A stretch of DNA of 64,000 nucleotides. It comes from Bathymodiolus brooksi (lineage: Eukaryota; Mollusca; Bivalvia; Mytilida; Modiolidae). The stretch is from assembly GCA_963680875.1 (NCBI GenBank), contig OY804582.1, positions 47,820,646 through 47,884,645 on the forward strand, in the 5' to 3' direction. A model generated the notes under the pieces. That model worked only from the letters and a program-made list of their open reading frames with translations. It made no database searches and had not been told where the DNA came from. How positions within the stretch are numbered: the first letter of the stretch is position 1; each line of letters begins with the position of its first letter. Shown here one piece after another: positions 9,368 to 21,212 of the stretch. The position numbers and the translations under genes are program-made.

Positions 9368-12300
9368 ACAATCTTATGTTTTCTGTGTAGTGTTTTGTGT
9401 TCTCTTGCTTGTATTAGGGTTCGTGTTGCTCAATCTTATGTTTTCTGTGTAGTGTTTTGTGATCCGTTGATTGTATTAGGGTTCCTGTTGCTCAATCTTA
9501 TGTAATATGTGTAGTATGTTGTGATGCCTTGTTTGTAGTAGTGTTAGTATTGCTTAATCTTATGTTTTCTGCGTAGTGTTTTGTGATCCCTTGTTTGTAT
9601 TATGGTTCGTGTTGCTCAATCTTATGTTTTCTGTGTAGTATGTTGTGATGCCTTGTTTTTATTAGGATACATGTCGCTCAATCTTATGTTTTCTGTGTAG
9701 TGTTTTGTGATACCTTGTTTGTAGTAGGGTTCGTTACCCTCAATCTCATGTTTTCTGTGTAGTGGGTTTTTATCCTTGTTTGCAGAGGAGTTCGTGTTGC
9801 TCAATACTATGTGTTCTGTGTAATGTTTTGTCATCCCTTGTTTGCAGAGGGGTTCGTTTTGCTCAACCTTATTTTTTCTGCGTAATATTTTGTAATCTCC
9901 TGTTTGTAGTATGATTTGTGTTGCTCAATCTTATGTTTTCTGTGTAGTGTTTTGTGATCCCTTGTTTGTATTAGGGTTCCTGTTGCTAAATCTTATGTTT
10001 TCTCTGTAGTATTTTGTGATATCTTGTTTGTATTAGGCTTCGTGTTGCTCAATCCTATGTTTTCTGTATAGTATTTTGTGATACCGTGTTTGCTGTGGGG
10101 TTCGCGTTGCTCATTCTAATGTTTTATGTGTAGTGTTTTGTGTTCCCTTGTTTGTATTAGGCTGCGAGTTCCTCAATCTTATGTTTTCTGTGTAGTATGT
10201 TGTGATACATTGTTTGTATTAGGGTTGGTGTTGCTCAATCTTATGTTTTCTGTGTAGTATTTTGTGATACCTTGTTTGTAGTAGGGTTCGTGTTGCTCAA
10301 TCTTATGTTTTCTGTGTAGTATTTTGTGATCCTTTTTTTATAGTAGGATTCCTATTGCTCAATCTTATGTTTTATGTGTAGTGTTTTTTGATCCCTTGTT
10401 TGTATTATTGTTCATGTTGCTCTATCTTATTTGTTCCGTGTAGTGTTTTGTGATCCCTTGTTTGTATTACGGACCCGTGTTTGTATAAGGGTTCGTGTTG
10501 CTCAATCCTATGTTTTCTGTGTAGTATGTTGTGATGCCTTGTTTGTAGTAGGGTTCGTGTTGGTCAATCTTATGTTTTCTGTGTAGTGTTTTGTGATCCC
10601 TTATTTATAGTAGGGTTCGTGTCTCTCAACTTATGTGTTCTCTGTAGTGCTTTGTGGTCCCTTGTTTCCAGAAGGGTTCGTGTTGCTCAATGTTCTGTTT
10701 TGTTTAGTATTTTGTGATCACTTGTTTGTAGTAGGATTTGAGTTGCTCAATCTTATGTTTTCTGTCTAGCGTTTTGTGATCCCATGTTTGTAGTAGGGTT
10801 CGTGTTGCTCAATCTTATGTTTTCGGGCAGAATATTGTGATGCCTTGTTTGTAGTAAGGTTCCTGTCGCTCAATCTTATGTTTTCTGTGTAGTATTTTGT
10901 AATACCTTGTTTGTATTAGGGTTCGTGTTGCTCAACCTTATGTTTTCTGTCTAGTGTTTTGTGATACCTTTTTTGTATTAGGGTTCCTGTTGCTCAATTT
11001 TATTTTTTTCTGTGTAGTGTTTTGTGGTCCCTTGTTTTTATTAGGGTTCTTGTCGCTCAATCTTATGTTTTCTGTGCAGTGTTTTGTGATAAATTGTTTT
11101 AAATGGGGTTGGTGTTGCTCATTCTTATGTTTTCTGTGTAGTATTTTGTGATGCCTTGTTAGTAGTAGGGTTCGTGTCGCTCAATTTTATGTTTTCTGTC
11201 TAGCGTTTGGTGATCCCATGTTTGTAATAGGGTTCGTGTTGCTCAATCTTCAGTTTTAGGGCAGAATATTGTGATCCCTTGTTTGTATTAAGATTCGTGT
11301 TGCTTAACCTTATGTTTTCTGTCTAGTGTTTTGTGATCCCTTGTTTGTATTAGGGTTCCTGTTGCTCAAACTTATATTTTCTGTGTTGTATTTTGTGATA
11401 CCTTGTTTGTATTAGGGTTCGTGTTGCTCAACCTTATGTTTTCTGTGTAGTGTTTTGTGATCCCTTGTTTGTATTAGGGTTCCTGATGCTCAATCTTATA
11501 TTTTCTGTGTAGTGTTTTGTGGTCCCTTGTTTGCATTAGGGTTTTTGTTGCTCAATCTTATGTTTTCTGTGTAGTATGTTGTGATATCTTGTTTTTAGTA
11601 GGGTTCTTGTCGCTCAATCTTATGTTTTCTGTGCAGTGTTTTGTGATCCCTTGCTTGTATTAGGGTTCCTGTTGCTCAAACTTATATTTTCTGTGTTGTA
11701 TTTTGTGATACCTTGTTTGTATTAGGGTTCGTGTTGCTCAACCTTATGTTTTATGTCTAGTGTTTTGTGATCCCTTCTTTGTATTAGGGTTCCTGTTGCT
11801 CAATTTTATTTTTTTCTGTGTAGTGTTTTGTGGTCCCTTGTTTGCATTAGGGTTTTTGTTGCTCAATCTTATGTTTTCTGTGTAGTATGTTGTGATACCT
11901 TGTTTTTAGTAGGGTTCTTGTCGCTCAATCTTATGTTTTCTGTGCAGTGTTTTGTGATCACTTGTTTTAAGTGGGGTTGGTGTTGCTCATTCTTATGTTT
12001 TCTGTGTAGTATTTTGTGATGCCTTGTTTGTAGTAGGGTTTTTGTTGTTCAATCTTCTGTTTTCGGAAAGAATATTGTGATCCCTTGTTTGTATTAAGAT
12101 TCGTGTTGCTTAACCTTATGTTTTCTGTCTAGTGTTTTGTGATCCCTTGTTTGTATTAGGGTTCCTGTTGCTCAAACTTATATTTTCTGTGTTGTATTTT
12201 GTGATACCTTGTTTGTATAAGGGTTCGTAATGCTCAACCTTATGTTTTCTGTGTAGTGATTTGTGATCCCTTGTTTGTATTAGGGTTCCTGTTGCTCAAT

Positions 12301-15300
12301 CTTATATTTTCTGTGTAGTGTTTTGTGGTCCCTTGTTTGCATTAGGGTTTTTGTTGCTCAATCTTATGTTTTCTGTGTAGTATGTTGTGATACCTTGTTT
12401 TTAGTAGGGTTCTTGTCGCTCAATCTTATGTTTTCTGTGCAGTGTTTTGTGATCACTTGTTTTAAGTGGGGTTGGTGTTGGTCAATCTTATGTTTTCTGT
12501 GTAGTGTTTTGTGATGCCTTGTTAGTAGTAGGGTTCGTGTCGCTCAATCTTATGTTTTCTGTGTAGTATGTTGTGATACCTTATTTGTATGAGGGTTCGT
12601 GTAGCTCAATCTTATGTTTTCTGTGTAGTATGTTGTGATACCTTGTTTTTAGTAGGGTTCTTGTCGCTCAATCTTATGCTTTCTGTGCAGTGTTTTGTGA
12701 TCACTTGTTTTAAGTGGGGTTGGTGTTGCTCAATCTTATGTTTTCTGTGTAGTAGTTTGTGATGCCTTGTTAGTAGTAGGGTTCGTGTCGCTCAATCTTA
12801 TGTTTTCTGTGTAGTATGTTGTGATACCTTGTTTGTATTAGGGTTCGTGTAGCTCAATCTTATGTATTCTGTGTAGTATGTTGTGATACCTTGTTTGTAT
12901 TAGGGTTGGTGTTGCTCCATCTTATGTTTTCTGTGTAGTATGTTGTGATACCTTGTTTGTAGTAGTGTTCGTGTCGCTCATTCTTATGTTTTCTGTGTAG
13001 TATGTTGTGATGTCTTGTTTGTAGTAGGGTTCGTGTCGCTCAATCTTATGTTTTCTGTGTAGTGTTTTGTGTTCCCTTGTTTGTATTATGATTCCTGTTG
13101 CTCAATCTTATGTTTTCTGTGTAGTGTTTTGTGATCCCTACTTTGTATAAGGGTTCGTGTTGCTCAATCTTATGTTTTCTGTGTAGTATGTTGTGATCCC
13201 TTGTTTGTATTAGGGTTCGTGTTGCTCAATCTTATGTTTTCTGGGTAGTATTTTGTGATCCCTTTTTTATAGTAGGATTCCTATTGCTCAATCTTATGTT
13301 TTAAGTGTAGTGTTTTTAATCCCTTGATTGTATTATTTTTCATGTTGCTCTATCTTATTTGTTCTGTGTAGTGTTTTGTGATCTCTTGTTTGTATTTCGG
13401 AACCTTGTTTGTATTAGGGTTCGTGTTGCCCAATCTTATTTTTTCTGTGTAGTATGTCGTGATGCCTTGTTTGTAGTAGGGTTCGTGTTGGTCAATCTTA
13501 TGTTTTCTGTGTAATGTTTTGTGATCCCTTATTTATAGTAGGGTTCGTGTCGCTCAATCTTATGTTTTCTGTGTAGTATGTTGTGATACCTTATTTGTAT
13601 GAGGGTTCGTGTAGCTCAATCTTATGTTTTCTGTGTAGTATGTTGTGATACCTTGTTTTTAGTAGGGTTCTTGTCTCTCAATCTTATGCTTTCTGTGCAG
13701 TGTTTTGTGATCACTTGTTTTAAGTGGGGTTGGTGTTGCTCAATCTTATGTTTTCTGTGTAGTAGTTTGTGATGCCTTGTTAGTAGTAGGGTTCGTGTCG
13801 CTCAATCTTATGTTTTCTGTGTAATATGTTGTGATACCTTGTTTGTATTAGGGTTCGTGTAGCTCAATCTTATGTATTCTGTGTAGTATGTTGTGATACC
13901 TTGTTTGTATTAGGGTTCGTGTTGCTCAATCTTATGTTTTCTGTGTAGTATGTTGTGATATTTTGTTCTTAGTAGGGTTCTTGTCACTCAATCTTATGTT
14001 TTCTGTGCAGTGTTTTGTGATTCCTTGTTAGTAGTAGGGTTCGCGTCGATCAATCTTATGCTTTCTGTGTAGTATGTTGTGATACCTTGTTTGTATTAGG
14101 GTTGGTGTTGCTCAATCTTATGTTTTCTGTGTAGTATGTTGTGATACCTTGTTTGTAGCAGTGTTCGTGTCGCTCATTCTTATGTTTTCTGTGTAGTATG
14201 TTGTGATGTCTTGTTTGTAGTAGGGTTCGTGTCGCTCAATCTTATGTTTTCTGTGTAGTGTTTTGTGTTCCCTTGTTTGTATTATGATTCCTGTTGCTCA
14301 ATCTTATGTGTTCTGTGTAGTGTTTTGTGATCCCTACTTTGTATAAGGGTTCGTGTTGCTCAATCTTATGTTTTCTGTGTAGTATGTTGTGATCCCTTGT
14401 TTGTATTAGGGTTCGTGTTGCTCAATCTTATGTTTTCTGGGTAGTATTTTGTGATCCCTTTTTTATAGTAGGATTCCTATTGCTCAATCTTATGTTTTAA
14501 GTGTAGTGTTTTTAATCCCTTGTTTGTATTATTTTTCATGTTGCTCTATCTTATTTGTTCTGTGTAGTGTTTTGTGATCCCTTGTTTGTATTTCGGAACC
14601 TTGTTTGTATTAGGGTTCGTGTTGCCCAATCTTATTTTTTCTGTGTAGTATGTCGTGATGCCTTGCTTGTAGTAGGGTTCGTGTTGGTCAATCTTATGTT
14701 TTCTGTGTAATGTTTTGTGATCCCTTATTTATAGTAGGGTTCGTGTCGCTCAATCTTATGTTTTCTCTCTAGTGTTTTGTGATCACTTATTTGCAGAAGT
14801 GTTCGTGTTGCTTAATGTTCTGTTTTGTTTAGTATTTTGTGATCCCCTGTTTGTAGTAGGATTTGAGTTGCTCAATCTTATGTTTTCTGTCTAGCGTTTT
14901 GTGATCCCTTGTTTGTATTAGGGTTCGTGTAGCTCAATCTTATGTATTCTGTGTAATATGTTGTGATACCTTGTTTGTATTAGGGTTCGTGTTGCTCAAT
15001 CTTATTTTTTTCTGTGTAGTATGTTGTGATATTTTGTTCTTAGTAGGGTTCTTGTCGCTCAATCTTATGTTTTCTGTGCAGTGTTTTGTGATTCCTTGTT
15101 AGTAGTAGGGTTCGCGTCGATTAATCTTATGCTTTCTGTGTAGTATGTTGTGATACCTTGTTTGTATTAGGGTTGGTGTTGCTCAATCTTATGTTTTCTG
15201 TGTAGTATGTTGTGATACCTTGTTTGTAGTAGTGTTCGTGTCGCTCATTCTTATGTTTTCTGTGTAGTATGTTGTGATGTCTTGTTTGTAGTAGGGTTCG

Positions 15301-16611
15301 TGTCGCTCAATCTTATGTTTTCTGTGTAGTGTTTTGTGTTCCCTTGTTTGTATTATGATTCCTGTTGCTCAATCTTATGTTTTCTGTGTAGTGTTTTGTG
15401 ATCCCTACTTTGTATAAGGGTTCGTGTTGCTCAATCTTATGTTTTCTGTGTAGTATGTTGTGATCCCTTGTTTGTATTAGGGTTCGTGTTGCTCAATCTT
15501 ATGTTTTCTGGGTAGTATTTTGTGATCCCTTTTTTATAGTAGGATTCCTATTGCTCAATCTTATGTTTTAAGTGTAGTGTTTTTGATGCCTTGTTTGTAT
15601 TATTTTTCATGTTGCTCTATCTTATTTGTTCTGTGTAGTGTTTTGTGATCCCTTGTTTGTATTTCGGAACCTTGTTTGTATTAGGGTTCGTGTTGCCCAA
15701 TCTTATTTTTTCTGTGTAGTATGTCGTGATGCCTTGTTTGTAGTAGGGTTCGTGTTGGTCAATCTTATGTTTTCTGTGTAATGTTTTATGATCCCTTATT
15801 TATAGTAGGGCTCGTGTCGCTCAATCTTATGTTTTCTCTCTAGTGTTTTGTGATCCCTTATTTGCAGAAGTGTTCGTGTTGCTTAATGTTCTGTTTTGTT
15901 TAGTATTTTGTGATCCCCTGTTTGTAGTAGGATTTGAGTTGCTCAATCTTATGTTTTCTGTCTAGCGTTTTGTGATCCCTTGTTTGTATTAGGGTTCGTG
16001 TTGCAAAATCTTTTGTTTTCCTGCGGAATATTGTGATGCCTTGTTTGTAGTAAGGTTCCTGTCGCACAATCTTATGTTTTCTGTGTAGTATTTTGTGATC
16101 CCTGTTTGTATTAGGGTTCCTGTTGCTAAAACTTATGTTTTCTGTGTTGTATTTTGTGATACCTTGTTTGTATTAAGAATCGTGTAGCTCAACCTTATGT
16201 TTTGTGTCTAGTGTTTTGTGATCCCTTGTTTGTATAAGGGTTCCTGTTGCTCAAACTTATGTTTTCTGTGTTGTATTTTGTGAGACCTTGTTTGTATTAG
16301 GGTTCGTGTTGCTCAACCTTATGTTTTCTGTGTAGTGTTTTGTGGTCCCTTGTTTGTATTAGGGTTCGTGTTGTTCAATCTTATATTTTCTGTGTAGTGT
16401 TTTGTGGTCCCTTGTTTGCATTAGGGTTTTTGTTGCTCAATCTTATGTTTTCAGTGTAGTATGTTGTGATACCTTGTTTTAGTAGGGTTCGTGTTGCTCA
16501 ATCTTATGTTTTCTGTGTAGTATGTTGTGATACCTTGTTTTTAGTAGGGTTCTTTTCGCTCAATCTTATGTTTTCTGTGCAGTGTTTTGTGATCACTTGT
16601 TTTAAGTGGGG

Positions 16612-19043
16612 TTCGTGTTGCTCAACCTTATGTTTTCTGTGTATTGTTTTGTGGTCCCTTGTTTGTATTAGGGTTCCTGTTGCTCAATCTTATATTTTCT
16701 GTGTAGTGTTTTGTGGTCCCTTGTTTGCATTAGGGTTTTTGTTGCTCAATCTTATGTTTTCTGTGTAGTATGTTGTGATACCTTGTTTTAGTAGGGTTCG
16801 TGTTGCTCAATCTTATGTTTTCTGTGTAGTATGTTGTGATACCTTGTTTTTAGTAGGGTTCTTTTCGCTCAATCTTATGTTTTCTGTGCAGTGTTTTGTG
16901 ATCACTTGTTTTAAGTGGGGTTCGTGTTGCTCAACCTTATGTTTTCTGTGTAGTGTTTTGTGGTCCCTTGCTTGTATTAGGGTTCCTGTTGCTCAATCTT
17001 ATATTTTCTGTGTAGTGTTTTGTGGTCCCTTGTTTGCATTAGGGTTTGTGTTGCTCAATCTTATGTTTTCTGTGTAGTATGTTGTGATACCTTGTTTTTA
17101 GTAGGGTTCTTTTCGCTCAATCTTATGTTTTCTGTGCAGTGTTTTGTGATCACTTGTTAGTAGTAGGGTTCGTGTCGCTCAATCTTATTTTTTTTGTGTA
17201 GTATGTTGTGATACCTTGTTTGTAATAGGGTTCGTGTTGCTCAATCTTATGTTTTCTGTGTAGTATGTTGAGATATCTTGTTTTTAGTTGGGTTCTTGTC
17301 GCTCAATCTTATGTTTTCTGTGTAGTATGTTGTGATACCTTATTTGTATTAGGGTTCGTGTTGCTCAATCTTAAGTTTTCTGTGTAGTATGTTGTGATAC
17401 CTTGTTTTAGTAGGGTTCGTGTTGCTCAATCTTATGTTTTCTGTGTAGTATGTTGTGATATCTTGTTTTTAGTAGGGTTCTTGTCGCTCAATCTTATGTT
17501 TTCTGTGCAGTGTTTTGTGATCACTTGTGTTAAGCGTTGTTGGTGTTGCTCAATCTTATGTTTTCTGTGTAGTATTTTGTGATGCCTTGTTAGTAGTAGG
17601 GTTCGTGTCGCTCAATCTTATGTTTTCTGTGTAGTATGTTGAGATATCTTGTTTTTAGAAGGGTTCTTGTCGCTCAATCTTATGTTTTTTGTGCAGTGTT
17701 TTGTGATCACTTGTTTTAAGTGGGATTGGTGTTGCTCAATCTTATGTTTTTGTGTAGTATTTTGCGATGCCTTGTTAGTAGTAGGGTTCGTGTCGCTCAA
17801 TCTTATGTTTTCTGTCTGTGCAGTGTTTTGTGATCCCTTGTTTGTATTAGGGTTCCTGTTGCTCAATCTTATATTTTCTGTGTAGTGTTTTGTGGTCCCT
17901 TGTTTGTATTACGGAACCTTGTTTGTATTAGGGTTCGTATTGCCCAATCTTATTTTTTCTGTGTAGTATGTCGTGATGCCTTGTTTGTAGTAGGGTTCGT
18001 GTTGGTCAATCTTATGTTTTCTGTGTAATGTTTTGTGATCCCTTACTTATAGTAGGGTTCGTGTCGCTCAATCTTATGTTTTCTCTCTAGTGTTTTGTGA
18101 TCCCTTATTTGCAGAAGTGTTCGTGTTGCTTAATGTTCTGTTTTGTTTAGTATTTTGTGATCCCCTGTTTGTAGTAGGATTTGAGTTGCTCAATCTTATG
18201 TTTTCTGTCTAGCGTTTTGTGATCCCTTGTTTGTATTAGGGTTCGTGTTGCTCAATCTTTTGTTTTCCTGCAGAATATTGTGATGCCTTGTTTGTAGTAA
18301 GGTTCCTGTCGCTCAATCTTATGTTTTCTGTGTAGTATTTTGTGATCCCCTGTTTGTATTAGGGTTCCTGTTGCTAAAACTTATGTTTTCTGTGTTGTGT
18401 TTTGTGATCACTTGTTTTAAGTGGGGTTGGTGTTGCTCAATCTTATGTTTTTGTGTAGTATTTTGTGATGCCTTGTTAGTAGTAGGGTTCGTGTCGCTCA
18501 ATCTTATTTTTTCTGTGTAGTATGTTGTGATACCTTGTTTGTATTAGGGTTCGTGTTGCTCAATCTTATGTTTTCTGTTTAGTATGTTGAGATATCTTGT
18601 TTTTAGTTGGGTTCTTGTCGCTCAATCTTATGTTTTCTGTGTAGTATGTTGTGATACCATATTTGTATTAGGGTTCGTGTTGCTCAATCTTATGTTTTCT
18701 GTGTAGTATGTTGTGATACCTTGTTTTAGTAGGGTTCGTGTTGCTCAATCTTATGTTTTCTGTGTAGTATGTTGTGATACCTTGTTTGTATTAGGGTTCC
18801 TGTTGCTCAATCTTATTTTTTCTGTGTAGTATGTTGTGATACCTTGTTTGTATTAGGGTTCGTGTTGCTCAATCTTATGTTTTCTGTTTAGTATGTTGAG
18901 ATATCTTGTTTTTAGTTGGGTTCTTGTCGCTCAATCTTATGTTTTCTGTGTAGTATGTTGTGATACCATATTTGTATTAGGGTTCGTGTTGCTCAATCTT
19001 ATGTTTTCTGTGTAGTATGTTGTGATACCTTGTTTTAGTAGGG
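16612..19043 (+). repeat. 2432-bp higher-order repeat, copy 1
   Basis: A block of about 39 monomers recurs at an offset of 2432 bp (16775 corresponds to 19207, 17394 to 19826, 17649 to 20081, 18319 to 20751). Encoded shadow peptides are identical between copies, so the two blocks are almost or fully identical over about 2.17 kb. Distinctive landmarks such as GTCTGTGCAGTG (17815) and TACGGAACC (17911) are shared. Confidence 0.9.
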
Positions 19044-21212
19044 TTCGTGTTGCTCAACCTTATGTTTTCTGTGTATTGTTTTGTGGTCCCTTGTTTGTAT
19101 TAGGGTTCCTGTTGCTCAATCTTATATTTTCTGTGTAGTGTTTTGTGGTCCCTTGTTTGCATTAGGGTTTTTGTTGCTCAATCTTATGTTTTCTGTGTAG
19201 TATGTTGTGATACCTTGTTTTAGTAGGGTTCGTGTTGCTCAATCTTATGTTTTCTGTGTAGTATGTTGTGATACCTTGTTTTTAGTAGGGTTCTTTTCGC
19301 TCAATCTTATGTTTTCTGTGCAGTGTTTTGTGATCACTTGTTTTAAGTGGGGTTCGTGTTGCTCAACCTTATGTTTTCTGTGTAGTGTTTTGTGGTCCCT
19401 TGCTTGTATTAGGGTTCCTGTTGCTCAATCTTATATTTTCTGTGTAGTGTTTTGTGGTCCCTTGTTTGCATTAGGGTTTGTGTTGCTCAATCTTATGTTT
19501 TCTGTGTAGTATGTTGTGATACCTTGTTTTTAGTAGGGTTCTTTTCGCTCAATCTTATGTTTTCTGTGCAGTGTTTTGTGATCACTTGTTAGTAGTAGGG
19601 TTCGTGTCGCTCAATCTTATTTTTTTTGTGTAGTATGTTGTGATACCTTGTTTGTAATAGGGTTCGTGTTGCTCAATCTTATGTTTTCTGTGTAGTATGT
19701 TGAGATATCTTGTTTTTAGTTGGGTTCTTGTCGCTCAATCTTATGTTTTCTGTGTAGTATGTTGTGATACCTTATTTGTATTAGGGTTCGTGTTGCTCAA
19801 TCTTAAGTTTTCTGTGTAGTATGTTGTGATACCTTGTTTTAGTAGGGTTCGTGTTGCTCAATCTTATGTTTTCTGTGTAGTATGTTGTGATATCTTGTTT
19901 TTAGTAGGGTTCTTGTCGCTCAATCTTATGTTTTCTGTGCAGTGTTTTGTGATCACTTGTGTTAAGCGTTGTTGGTGTTGCTCAATCTTATGTTTTCTGT
20001 GTAGTATTTTGTGATGCCTTGTTAGTAGTAGGGTTCGTGTCGCTCAATCTTATGTTTTCTGTGTAGTATGTTGAGATATCTTGTTTTTAGAAGGGTTCTT
20101 GTCGCTCAATCTTATGTTTTTTGTGCAGTGTTTTGTGATCACTTGTTTTAAGTGGGATTGGTGTTGCTCAATCTTATGTTTTTGTGTAGTATTTTGCGAT
20201 GCCTTGTTAGTAGTAGGGTTCGTGTCGCTCAATCTTATGTTTTCTGTCTGTGCAGTGTTTTGTGATCCCTTGTTTGTATTAGGGTTCCTGTTGCTCAATC
20301 TTATATTTTCTGTGTAGTGTTTTGTGGTCCCTTGTTTGTATTACGGAACCTTGTTTGTATTAGGGTTCGTATTGCCCAATCTTATTTTTTCTGTGTAGTA
20401 TGTCGTGATGCCTTGTTTGTAGTAGGGTTCGTGTTGGTCAATCTTATGTTTTCTGTGTAATGTTTTGTGATCCCTTACTTATAGTAGGGTTCGTGTCGCT
20501 CAATCTTATGTTTTCTCTCTAGTGTTTTGTGATCCCTTATTTGCAGAAGTGTTCGTGTTGCTTAATGTTCTGTTTTGTTTAGTATTTTGTGATCCCCTGT
20601 TTGTAGTAGGATTTGAGTTGCTCAATCTTATGTTTTCTGTCTAGCGTTTTGTGATCCCTTGTTTGTATTAGGGTTCGTGTTGCTCAATCTTTTGTTTTCC
20701 TGCAGAATATTGTGATGCCTTGTTTGTAGTAAGGTTCCTGTCGCTCAATCTTATGTTTTCTGTGTAGTATTTTGTGATCCCCTGTTTGTATTAGGGTTCC
20801 TGTTGCTAAAACTTATGTTTTCTGTGTTGTGTTTTGTGATCACTTGTTTTAAGTGGGGTTGGTGTTGCTCAATCTTATGTTTTTGTGTAGTATTTTGTGA
20901 TGCCTTGTTAGTAGTAGGGTTCGTGTCGCTCAATCTTATTTTTTCTGTGTAGTATGTTGTGATACCTTGTTTGTATTAGGGTTCGTGTTGCTCAATCTTA
21001 TGTTTTCTGTTTAGTATGTTGAGATATCTTGTTTTTAGTTGGGTTCTTGTCGCTCAATCTTATGTTTTCTGTGTAGTATGTTGTGATACCATATTTGTAT
21101 TAGGGTTCGTGTTGCTCAATCTTATGTTTTCTGTGTAGTATGTTGTGATACCTTGTTTTAGTAGGGTTCGTGTTGCTCAATCTTATGTTTTCTGTGTAGT
21201 ATGTTGTGATAT
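19044..21212 (+). repeat. 2432-bp higher-order repeat, copy 2 (truncated)
   Basis: This is the second copy of the block at 16612. It stays in register until about 21212, where the monomer subtype order departs from copy 1 (about 18780). It suggests a recent unequal exchange, or possibly an assembly duplication. Confidence 0.88.

Noticed and set aside
16466..20317. Recurring 60-100-codon open frames with Cys/Phe-rich (plus) or Asn/Thr/Lys-rich (minus) products
   Set aside because: They follow the 62-bp satellite exactly, occur on both strands, and rotate through all frames because 62 is not divisible by three.
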